This document shows, one piece after another, positions 1 through 6,528 of a stretch of DNA of 12,699 nucleotides (the stretch's first letter is position 1; the number at the start of each line of letters is the position of its first letter). The stretch is from the NCBI GenBank assembly GCA_049966915.1, contig JBMFTS010000018.1, forward strand, positions 1 to 12,699, in the 5' to 3' direction. Below the pieces are notes generated by a model. The model saw only the letters and a list, made by a program, of their open reading frames with translations, ran no database searches and was not told the origin of the DNA. Position numbers and translations under genes: made by a program. The DNA is from JAGDXZ01 sp049966915. Its GTDB lineage: Archaea > Micrarchaeota > Micrarchaeia > Micrarchaeales > CABMGC01.

Positions 1-680
1 CGTTTAAAGGTGGCACAGCACTCTACATGTTTTACGGCTTGGACAGGTTCTCTGAAGACCTGGATTTCACCTATTTCGGGGGCAAGGCGTTGCACAAAGA
101 AATAGACAGCTACATGGATGAGATAATAAGGGATTTTGGATTGAGCTATAAGATAAGAAAAGACAAAGGAAATGTGGTAATTAAGGAAAATGATGAGATA
201 ACAGGCATAAGAAGCGAGCTTTTTATAGAAGGGCCTCTCTTTAGCACAGAAAAGAAGGGCCATAAAATCAAGATTGACATAAGCTTGAGGAACGACCTTG
301 TGCTGAAGCCTTTGCCTCAAACAATAGTTTCAAAATACAGCGATGTAGGCTCAATAACCCTTTATCTTTTGCAAATAAATGAAATGCTCGCCGAAAAATT
401 GTGTGCAATAGCGGAGAGGAGCAAAGCGAGGGATTTGTACGATGCTTACTTTATCCTTAAGCACAAGTCAGCGAAGTTTGACAAGGGGCTTTTTGAGAAG
501 AAAGTGTCTAAAAGAGGTGGAAAAATCAGCATTGGGAAAGTAATAGAGAGCATAAATAGGATAGATTCTAGAAGATGGGGCGAAGAGCTAAGCTACCTAA
601 TTTCAACTCTTCCGGAATTGGAAGAGGTTAAAAATTTCGTGCTAAGCCAAATAGTTGTTGACCACCATAACGGTTTCTAA
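1..680 (+). CDS. AbiEii/AbiGii-like nucleotidyltransferase toxin, 5'-truncated by window edge
   Basis: The open frame runs in from the left edge. The first full codon is at 3, giving FKGGTALY ahead of an internal Met at 27, so the true start lies outside the window. The GG-T...RFSEDLDF segment is the minimal-nucleotidyltransferase signature (G-G/S followed by DxD). A third acidic residue sits in KIDISLRND, about residue 84 counted from the Met at 27. The later block EMLAEKLCAIAER...ARDLYDAYFIL (about 119-143) is the conserved helical region of the AbiEii family. In known type IV systems such toxins transfer nucleotides to RNA acceptors and are paired with an AbiEi antitoxin just upstream, which would be off this window. 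GC is about 38% at 61-240, against about 58% in a core gene at 7381-7440, which suggests horizontal acquisition. A stand-alone DUF1814-type nucleotidyltransferase without toxin activity is the alternative. Confidence 0.85.
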   Translation, partial: FKGGTALYMFYGLDRFSEDLDFTYFGGKALHKEIDSYMDEIIRDFGLSYKIRKDKGNVVIKENDEITGIRSELFIEGPLFSTEKKGHKIKIDISLRNDLVLKPLPQTIVSKYSDVGSITLYLLQINEMLAEKLCAIAERSKARDLYDAYFILKHKSAKFDKGLFEKKVSKRGGKISIGKVIESINRIDSRRWGEELSYLISTLPELEEVKNFVLSQIVVDHHNGF

Positions 681-1007
681 GATATTTTATAATAATTACG
701 GCAAGCAGGCTGACTTTTACAGTTGCTTATAAACGAATATGAACAGATGTGAAATGTACTGCTTTGCGTATCTTTGTATATCGTTGGTGAGTCATTAGTT
801 TATAGGCGCTCCCTATCCCGGCGCATATTGCGTGCAAAAATTGCAATGCTGGCGTGCCCTTCTTTTTCTGAATCGGTCTATGGCGCCGTTGCATAACTGG
901 CATATTTTCGTTTCCGCTTTGATCTTCTCTGTCGCTTTGTTGCTTGCTCTATATTTTGAGATTCAACGTTGCTCGGCTAAAGCCAAAATCTAACTGTTGA
1001 AATGCGC
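681..1007. other. Convergent intergenic region, no gene seen
   Basis: These 327 bases lie between two tail-to-tail genes. I find no convincing ORF, tRNA or repeat array. Pyrimidine-rich stretches that could end transcripts are present: a T5 run at 863-867 for the plus strand, and an A5 run near 836-840 (T5 on the minus strand) for the PEP carboxykinase transcript. A weak inverted repeat ATTGC...GCAAT flanks the A-run. Archaeal termination at oligo-T is known; its use here is inference. Confidence 0.5.
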
Positions 1008-2780
1008 TTATGCCTCGAGTCTTTCCACAAGCTTGTAGTACTCGTCCCACAGCCATTTCGGCATGTGCTCGCCGAAGCTTTCAAAGAACGGCTTTGTTTC
1101 CTCCAGCTCCTTGAGCCATCCGCTCTTGTCTATTGTGAAAAGCTCGTCAAGCGCCTCTTCGCTTACGTTGCCACTGTCAAACTCTGACTTTTCCGGGATG
1201 ATTCCTATTGGCGTTTCCACTGCTTTTGCCTTGCCGCTTACTCGTTCAGTTATCCATTTTATCACTCGCATGTTTTCGCCGAAGCCAGGCCATAGGAACC
1301 TGCCGCTTGCATCCTTCCTGAACCAATTCACCCCGAAGATTTTCGGCTTCTTGTCAAGCTTGTTGAGTACGTTTCTCATATGGTCAAAGTAATCAGACAT
1401 GTTGTAGCCGCAGAAAGGCCGCATCGCCATAGGATCGTTTCTTACAACTCCGATTTTGCCTCCCACTGCTGCTGTGGTCTCCGCCCTTAGCATCGCTCCT
1501 ATGAGTATGCCGTGTTCTATGCTATATGCTTCGTATACGAGCGGTATTAGTGAACTGCGCTTGCCGCCGAATAGAATTGCGTCGATGCGCAAGCCCTCCT
1601 TGTTGTTGAAAGATTTGGATATATATGGGTATTGGCTTATAGGCGCAGTAAAGCGTGCATTGGGGTGCGCCGCAAAGCCCGTAAAATCCACATTGCCCTG
1701 CCAGTCTTCTATGCCCTTAGGCATTGTTTCCGTCAGGCCCTCCCACCACGGCGTGGAATCGGCTTTGTTTAGCGCTACGTTAGTGAAAATCGTGTTGCTT
1801 GTTATTGTTTTCATGGCGTTAGGATTGGTTTTGGTGTTTGTGCCCGGCGCTATGCCAAAGAAGCCGTATTCAGGGTTTGTGGCTCTGAGCTCGCCGTTTT
1901 TTATGAGCAGCCATATTATGTCATCGCTGAGCAGTTCGGCGCGCCATTGCGCGTAGTCGCGCGGCGGCATTATCATTGCGAGGTTGGTTTTGCCGCTGCC
2001 GCTCGGGAAAGCCGCTGCTATTCCGAAGCTTTCGTGCTCAGGGTTGGTTACCTCTATTGCCATCATGTGCTCGGCAAGCCGGTCCTCGCTTCTGTCCATG
2101 TAGCTTTCTATGCGCAGCGCATGGCATTTTTTGCTGAGAAGCGCGTTGCCGCCATAAGCTGAATTAACTGTAACGATGAGCCTCATCCTTGGAAATTGGG
2201 TTATGTACTTGTTGCTGCTGTCGAGGCCGTTTGTTGCCTGTATGCCCAGCACGAAGTTGCCGCTTTTCGCGCATTCCATTGCCTTTTCGCCGACGTTCGC
2301 TATTATCATTTCGCTTATTACCACATATCTGCTGTCTGTAAGCTCTATGCCGCACCTCGCGAAATCGGAATCGGCAGGGCCGAGCAAGTATGGCACTATG
2401 TACATGGTCTTGCCCGACATTATGCCTTCCAGCAATTTGTTGAGCTTTTCAAGCATGTCGTTTTCAGAAACCCAGTTGTTTGTAGGGCCAGCTTCTTCCC
2501 GGCTCGGCGTGCATATGTACGTGTTTTCCTCGCTTCTTGCCACGTCGTTTTTGTCGCTTCTGTAGAGATAACAGCCTGGATACTGCTCGGTGTTCAGCTG
2601 TATCAACTCGTTGCTTGCAAGCATCTCGCTTACAAGCTCATCGTATTCCGCTTTAGAACCTCTTATGAGCCTTATGCTCTTGGGCTTCATGATTTCAGAA
2701 TAGTGCTTTATCTGATTGTAGAGCTCTTGGCTTATGTCCTTTATTGCACGCATACAGTTTTCGTCTTGCATGCTCATCAT
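1008..2780 (-). CDS. pckG: Phosphoenolpyruvate carboxykinase, GTP-dependent type
   Basis: This 590-aa protein has the length and motif order of GTP-PEPCK, which interconverts oxaloacetate + GTP and PEP + GDP + CO2 in the cytoplasm. Visible features are the substrate loop AYGGNALLSKKC (208-219), EHMMAIEVTNPEH (237-249) with the metal-ligand His at 238, the kinase P-loop FPSGSGKTNL (258-267), the SDDIIW metal-binding aspartates (286-287), FFGIAPGT (307-314), KTNPNA (317-322), and the nucleotide-binding region with NWFRKD (485-490) and LWPGFGEN (496-503). In the animal enzyme the P-loop carries a reactive Cys (FPSACGKT); here that position is Ser262. The ATG overlaps the stop of the upstream aminotransferase by four bases (ATGA, 2777-2780), implying translational coupling. 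There are further Mets at 2 and 4, so the exact start is slightly open. The likely role is gluconeogenesis from amino-acid-derived oxaloacetate. Confidence 0.95.
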   Translation of the reverse strand: MMSMQDENCMRAIKDISQELYNQIKHYSEIMKPKSIRLIRGSKAEYDELVSEMLASNELIQLNTEQYPGCYLYRSDKNDVARSEENTYICTPSREEAGPTNNWVSENDMLEKLNKLLEGIMSGKTMYIVPYLLGPADSDFARCGIELTDSRYVVISEMIIANVGEKAMECAKSGNFVLGIQATNGLDSSNKYITQFPRMRLIVTVNSAYGGNALLSKKCHALRIESYMDRSEDRLAEHMMAIEVTNPEHESFGIAAAFPSGSGKTNLAMIMPPRDYAQWRAELLSDDIIWLLIKNGELRATNPEYGFFGIAPGTNTKTNPNAMKTITSNTIFTNVALNKADSTPWWEGLTETMPKGIEDWQGNVDFTGFAAHPNARFTAPISQYPYISKSFNNKEGLRIDAILFGGKRSSLIPLVYEAYSIEHGILIGAMLRAETTAAVGGKIGVVRNDPMAMRPFCGYNMSDYFDHMRNVLNKLDKKPKIFGVNWFRKDASGRFLWPGFGENMRVIKWITERVSGKAKAVETPIGIIPEKSEFDSGNVSEEALDELFTIDKSGWLKELEETKPFFESFGEHMPKWLWDEYYKLVERLEA

Positions 2781-3985
2781 CGCGAATGTTCTTTGCAGAA
2801 TTCTTCAATTCTTTCTATGGCTTCAGCGAGCACGTCCTTTTCCGGCAGCGCTACCATGCGCACATGTCCTGGAGCCCCGAACCCAGAGCCCCGTGTCAGC
2901 CACACGTATTTTTCCCTTAGCAGTTTGTTTGCAAATTCCCTGTCATCATTTATGTTCAAATGCCTCATGTCAAGCTTAGGAAAAACATAGAAGCCGCCTT
3001 GCGGCTCTACAGTGCGCATGTATTCGCTTTTGTTTATGGCGCGCGCCGCAAACTTGACTCTCGCCTCTATGTCTCTTGCGAGCTTTTTTACGTGCATCGC
3101 ATGCTCTTTCGTATTCATGACGCTTGCAATTGCATGCTGTGCAGGCGTGTTTGCTGATAGCCTCATGCGCGCCAGGTCTATCGCGCGCTTTAGCAGTGCT
3201 TCGCTTTTTTTGTCTTGATTGGGCAGCAGCATGTAGCCGATTCTGAAGCCCGTGGCGTCGAAGCTTTTTGACGCGCCATTCAAAATCGCGTACGGTACGC
3301 CTTTCGCTATCTGAGCGATACTTGTGAACTTTGCCTTGCCGAATATTATCTCGTCGTAAATTTCGTCGCTTATTATGAGCATGTCGTGCTCGTTTGCAAG
3401 GTCTACAAGTTCTTTCATTTCTTTTCTGCTCAATATGGAGCCTGTTGGATTGCTTGGAGTTGAAAAAAGCAGGTATTTTGCCTTGCGGTTTGAGCGCATA
3501 AGCCTGCGAAGCTTGTCTGTATCTATTGCCCACTGTCCTTCTTCATCGCCGTCAGCGAATACCGCCATACCACCGAGTATGCGCAGAAAAGGCAAATACG
3601 AAGCGTAGTAAGGTCTTGCAATTACGGCTTTGTCTTGCGGATTTATCAGAGCAGCGTTTATAAAGTAAAGAGCCTCGCTGACGCCCTGCGTAACTAATAT
3701 GCTTTCGGGTTCAATATTGGCGTTGTATCTTTGCTTGTAGTATTTCGAAATCGCATCGCGCAGCTCCGGGACGCCTTGCGAGTCTGCATAAAAGGTTTTG
3801 TTCTGCTTTAGAGCAGCGGCATATGCCTTTGTTATGTATTCTGGCGTTTTGAAATATTTGGGCGGGTCGCCAGAATTCAGCCTTATTACCTGCTTGCCGC
3901 TCTTTGCAAGTTCTTCCGCGAGTGCTGTTTCTTCCCTTATCGGGCTGGCCGCGTTTTCGCTTAGTTTTGAGAGAAAGCCGTTCAT
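2777..3985 (-). CDS. PLP-dependent class I/II aminotransferase, alanine aminotransferase-like
   Basis: This is a 402-aa fold-type I aminotransferase of normal length. Key residues are Asn179 in SNPTG, Asp207 in SDEIYDE (contacts the PLP pyridine nitrogen), the Schiff-base lysine Lys240 in GASKSFDATGFRIGY, and Arg376 in HVRM for the substrate carboxylate. The N-terminal pattern IRLNSGDPPKYFKTPEY...YADSQGVPELRDAI closely resembles archaeal alanine aminotransferases as I remember them, so alanine/2-oxoglutarate specificity is the best guess. Aspartate or broader specificity cannot be excluded. The gene directly precedes and overlaps PEP carboxykinase, so the pair plausibly moves amino-acid carbon toward PEP. 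The start is the ATG at 3985, with an AT-rich TATA-like element about 20-25 bp upstream and no clear Shine-Dalgarno, consistent with a leaderless or short-leader mRNA. Confidence 0.85.
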   Translation of the reverse strand: MNGFLSKLSENAASPIREETALAEELAKSGKQVIRLNSGDPPKYFKTPEYITKAYAAALKQNKTFYADSQGVPELRDAISKYYKQRYNANIEPESILVTQGVSEALYFINAALINPQDKAVIARPYYASYLPFLRILGGMAVFADGDEEGQWAIDTDKLRRLMRSNRKAKYLLFSTPSNPTGSILSRKEMKELVDLANEHDMLIISDEIYDEIIFGKAKFTSIAQIAKGVPYAILNGASKSFDATGFRIGYMLLPNQDKKSEALLKRAIDLARMRLSANTPAQHAIASVMNTKEHAMHVKKLARDIEARVKFAARAINKSEYMRTVEPQGGFYVFPKLDMRHLNINDDREFANKLLREKYVWLTRGSGFGAPGHVRMVALPEKDVLAEAIERIEEFCKEHSR

Positions 3986-3999
3986 TGCTTGTTATTGCT

Positions 4000-4016
4000 A
4001 AATAAAAATTATTAAT
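4000..4016 (-). promoter_or_regulatory. Probable TATA box for the aminotransferase-PEPCK pair
   Basis: On the minus strand this reads TTAATAATTTTTATTTA and is centred about 23 bp upstream of the aminotransferase ATG, in an otherwise less AT-rich gap of 77 bp. The spacing fits an archaeal TATA element driving a leaderless transcript. No experimental start site is known. Confidence 0.5.
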
Positions 4017-4062
4017 GATGATGTATTGAGCGAGTCGCGAGCTGCGGTGCAGGCAATGCGCG

Positions 4063-5016
4063 TTACGCTTTGCTCGCGCTTTCGTTGTATGCTTGCAGAA
4101 AAGTATGCCACGCAAGGTTGGGCGTGCCATTTGACGGGTTGGTGAGGTTTAGAAGCCCGTAGTTGTTGCCCAGGGCGCCGTCGGAGAGGCCCCACAGGTC
4201 ATACCAGTACGCCTGCTTTACAAAGCCCAGCCTGGCAAAAAGAGCAAGGCTTTCTTCCAGGAATTCATTTTGCATGCTTTCGCTATAGCCCGGTATTACT
4301 TCAGAGCTTGCCGGCATGCCGAATTCTGTTATGTAAATAGGCTTGTGGGTAAGCGTTTCATATGCGTCAAGGCCTTGCGCCCACGCATTCGTGAAGTTCT
4401 CGCCAGGTGCAAGAGGCGCAGATAGGTACGCATGCACAGACACCGCATTGCAGTAATTAGCCGCGCCGTATTGCCACACTTCAGCATACCACAAATATGC
4501 CTGTTCGTCATATACCGGAGCACCGCCGAAGCACACTATCGTGGCGTTGGGTTGCACTGCCCTTATTTCGTTTGCAGCTGATTTTATCATTAGGAAATAA
4601 TGGTATGGGTTGCCGTTCATGAATCCCGTTTGGAATTGCGGCACAAGGGGCTCGTTCCAGATTTCCCATTCGGTAATCCAGGGGTATGCTTCCACCGCTT
4701 CTTTCACGCTTTCGTTCCATTGCGCAAGGGTCCAGTTTCTGTTAGATGAGCCGCCCGGAAGCGTTTCATAGTCAAGTATGCCCAGATAGTGCGCGCCGTA
4801 ATTGTTGTGCTCGTAATCAAGCCAACTTTCCTGGCTGCTGCCCAGGCTTATGTCTGTCCTGAAGTATTTTACGCCAGCGCGCAATGCAGCCAATTCAGAG
4901 GTTTGGTTGCCGTGCGTGCCTACACCAAGCACGTAATTTATGCGCGCAGGCAGTTGTGCTTCTGCCGAAGATTGTGCGCTTAGGTAATACGCTACCACTG
5001 CCGCTATCACCGCCAT
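4063..5016 (-). CDS. Predicted secreted clan GH-A glycoside hydrolase (TIM barrel)
   Basis: This 317-aa protein begins with a hydrophobic stretch MAVIAAVVAYYLS followed by SAQSSAEA, which looks like a signal peptide or membrane anchor. The rest reads as a retaining (beta/alpha)8 glycosidase of clan GH-A: FRTDISLG (52-59), WEIWNEP (117-123) with the general acid/base Glu122, SVHAY (193-197), ITEFG (229-233) with the nucleophile Glu231, and WYDLWG (271-276) after the last strands. Several N-x-S/T sequons (Asn37, 101, 157, 207, 296, 311) suit an extracellular, N-glycosylated protein. The family (GH39, GH5 or similar) and the substrate cannot be named from sequence alone. The gene follows TruD by 29 nt. 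The only canonical start is the ATG at 5016, but the frame stays open upstream and would add a basic n-region, so the start is uncertain. Confidence 0.8.
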   Translation of the reverse strand: MAVIAAVVAYYLSAQSSAEAQLPARINYVLGVGTHGNQTSELAALRAGVKYFRTDISLGSSQESWLDYEHNNYGAHYLGILDYETLPGGSSNRNWTLAQWNESVKEAVEAYPWITEWEIWNEPLVPQFQTGFMNGNPYHYFLMIKSAANEIRAVQPNATIVCFGGAPVYDEQAYLWYAEVWQYGAANYCNAVSVHAYLSAPLAPGENFTNAWAQGLDAYETLTHKPIYITEFGMPASSEVIPGYSESMQNEFLEESLALFARLGFVKQAYWYDLWGLSDGALGNNYGLLNLTNPSNGTPNLAWHTFLQAYNESASKA

Positions 5017-5045
5017 CGCAATAACTGCGACCAGTGCCTTGGCTT

Positions 5046-6245
5046 TTACTTTATCACCTCGTTCAAGAGTACTGTGGCGTACGCGCCTGTCGGCAATTCG
5101 AACGACAGCTTTACGTCGTTGTTGTCTATACCGTATGCCATGTTCTTAAAATTTACAAGAATGGGCCTAAACGAGCCCCTCATGCTCAGCTCCGGCATGC
5201 TCCTTATGTTGAAGTCTTGCGCCTTGATTTGCATTGCATCCAATATCTTTTGCTCGTAGTCGTTTAATTTGCTTGCTTCAGAATCGTAACCCACTATGCT
5301 TGCGGCCGGAAACTTGCCCTCGCTTGCGATTCTGTCAGTGTCTGGAAATCCGTAGAAGTTTTCTGCGCAGCGCAGTGCCGAATCGAAGTCGCCGTTTGCA
5401 ACGCGCATGTCAAGCTCCTCGTTGAATATTTTTGCCTGCACAGCATGCACGAACATTATCAGCACGCCCCTAGGCACTACCCGCAAGGCACCAGCAAAAT
5501 CGTTCTGGTGCTTTGACAGATGTGCAAGCATCGCGCGCTCCGGAGCCAAATATCTGGGGAATGCATCAAGCGCCTTTGCGAAATCCATTGATTCAGCAAG
5601 CTCCTTTCTCGCCGATACTGCTTCCTCGTCGGTTTCGCCGTCTGTGCTGGTGAGAAACTCCATCGCCGCTTCTTTCAGTTCGTTTCTGAGCAAGTGCATG
5701 CCTATGCTGGCGTTGTTGCCCCTTATTCCAAACCGCTGTTCGCCGAAGTAGTTGGGCATAACGCCTGCGAGCTCTTCAAGCACCTTGCCCGCATTCTCAG
5801 GGTTTGCGCAATCTGCTATTCTTATTTCGAACCTGTTTCCTATGTTGCTGCCAAGTTCTATCTTGTCCCCAAGCCATGCGCCGTTTATGCTTATGTCCTT
5901 TATGTGTACGCGCATTAGGGCTTCGGGATTTGCGCCGTATATGCTCGCGAGCTGCACTGTCATTGCGCGCCTGTCTTTTGTTCCTGCGTAGCTTATGGAC
6001 TTTTTGCCTCTGCCAAGCTTTTTTGCTATGGCGATTAGCGCCTGTATTGTGTTCCAGTTCTTCTTCTGCAGCACAAGCACTGCAAATTTCGATTCCGCGT
6101 TTTCGCGTTTGCCCAGCTCGTCCGGCGCGTATTTCCTGTTAGGCTCTAGCACGATTCCGGTATCGATTATTTCCTTGACTACGAAATCCTCTGCGCTCTG
6201 CTTTATTGTGCCTTTCGTGCCTGGGCTTTTGCTAAGATATTTCAT
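5046..6245 (-). CDS. truD: tRNA pseudouridine synthase D (U13)
   Basis: This 399-aa protein isomerises U13 of tRNAs to pseudouridine. Near the N-terminus GTIKQSAEDFVVKEI (12-26) is the typical opening of the family. The catalytic motif is SYAGTKDRRAMT (85-96) with the nucleophile Asp91, followed by NYFGEQRFG (165-173), the conserved hinge of the TruD insertion region, and the C-terminal strands LSFELPTGAYATVLL (380-394). Length is in the usual archaeal range. The start is the ATG at 6245, with a good TATA element at 6281-6300 that would give a leader of roughly 15-20 nt. It is transcribed away from the plus-strand operon. tRNA-Val in this window has T at position 13 and could be a substrate, whereas tRNA-Ala has C13. 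Confidence 0.95.
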   Translation of the reverse strand: MKYLSKSPGTKGTIKQSAEDFVVKEIIDTGIVLEPNRKYAPDELGKRENAESKFAVLVLQKKNWNTIQALIAIAKKLGRGKKSISYAGTKDRRAMTVQLASIYGANPEALMRVHIKDISINGAWLGDKIELGSNIGNRFEIRIADCANPENAGKVLEELAGVMPNYFGEQRFGIRGNNASIGMHLLRNELKEAAMEFLTSTDGETDEEAVSARKELAESMDFAKALDAFPRYLAPERAMLAHLSKHQNDFAGALRVVPRGVLIMFVHAVQAKIFNEELDMRVANGDFDSALRCAENFYGFPDTDRIASEGKFPAASIVGYDSEASKLNDYEQKILDAMQIKAQDFNIRSMPELSMRGSFRPILVNFKNMAYGIDNNDVKLSFELPTGAYATVLLNEVIK

Positions 6246-6280
6246 GCAGCTTACCCGTGTATGAAATCCGCAAGCAAACG

Positions 6281-6300
6281 CCTTTTAAATATCTATATTT
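6281..6300 (-). promoter_or_regulatory. Probable TATA box of truD
   Basis: On the minus strand this reads AAATATAGATATTTAAAAGG, with the TTTAAA core about 40 bp upstream of the truD ATG. A start site about 25 bp downstream would leave a short leader containing GGGTAA as a weak Shine-Dalgarno. Confidence 0.55.
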
Positions 6301-6372
6301 GGCAGCGCGAATCGGGAAATGCATGCGTGAGCGCGGCAAAGGCGCTTGCTACAGGATCCGCGCGCGGTAGGT

Positions 6373-6395
6373 TTATAAGAGCGAAGCTCTTATAA
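6373..6395. repeat. Perfect 10-bp inverted repeat with 3-nt centre, candidate operator
   Basis: The arms TTATAAGAGC (6373-6382) and GCTCTTATAA (6386-6395) are exact reverse complements around GAA. The site lies in the divergent region between truD and the plus-strand operon, and both arm ends look like TATA elements. The centre GCGAAGC is a sequence known to form an unusually stable DNA mini-hairpin. It could bind a dimeric regulator covering the promoter, or fold in RNA if transcribed. Confidence 0.7.
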
Positions 6396-6397
6396 TG

Positions 6398-6410
6398 CAT
6401 ATTTATAATT
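6398..6410 (+). promoter_or_regulatory. Candidate TATA box of the plus-strand operon
   Basis: CATATTTATAATT lies just downstream of the inverted repeat and could place a transcription start near 6430, leaving a leader of about 100 nt before the first gene. The TTTATAA at 6372-6378 inside the repeat is an alternative, so which one is used is uncertain. Confidence 0.35.
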
Positions 6411-6441
6411 ACGTTATTGCTTTTATTATTGTTATTGTGTA

Positions 6442-6470
6442 GCTGCAGGCTCTGGCTTGCGTTGCAGCCT
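6442..6470 (+). other. Inverted repeats in the presumed operon leader
   Basis: GCTGCA (6442-6447) can pair with TGCAGC (6463-6468), and the partly overlapping AGGCT (6447-6451) can pair with AGCCT (6466-6470). The two pairings exclude each other. They would fall within the 5' leader if transcription begins near 6430. I recognise no riboswitch class here. Confidence 0.35.
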
Positions 6471-6528
6471 AGGCGTTTGGAATGTTTAAGGTAACGGGCG
6501 CGAATTCCGGGCAACGGTTCGAAAGGCG

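Noticed and set aside
975..984. GGCT-AA-AGCC palindrome near the PEPCK 3' end as a terminator
   Set aside because: The stem is four bp with a two-base loop, and no strong T-run follows on either strand.
681..1007. C/D-box small RNA in the convergent gap
   Set aside because: CTGA and ATGTGA-like strings occur, but no proper C (RTGATGA) and D (CTGA) box pair is found at suitable spacing.
2196..2990. Plus-strand frame of 264 aa across PEPCK and the aminotransferase
   Set aside because: It is antisense to two well-supported genes, with no recognisable motif and no promoter.
5040..5050. Programmed -1 frameshift joining TruD to the glycoside hydrolase as a definite call
   Set aside because: The AAAG before the truD stop could slip, but the site is not a full slippery heptamer and no downstream structure is evident. 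It is kept only as one option in the start-site finding.
6293..6514. Minus-strand frame of 73 aa in the divergent control region
   Set aside because: It runs through the palindrome and the truD promoter and contains Asn runs from AT-rich sequence. There is no ribosome-binding site or family match.
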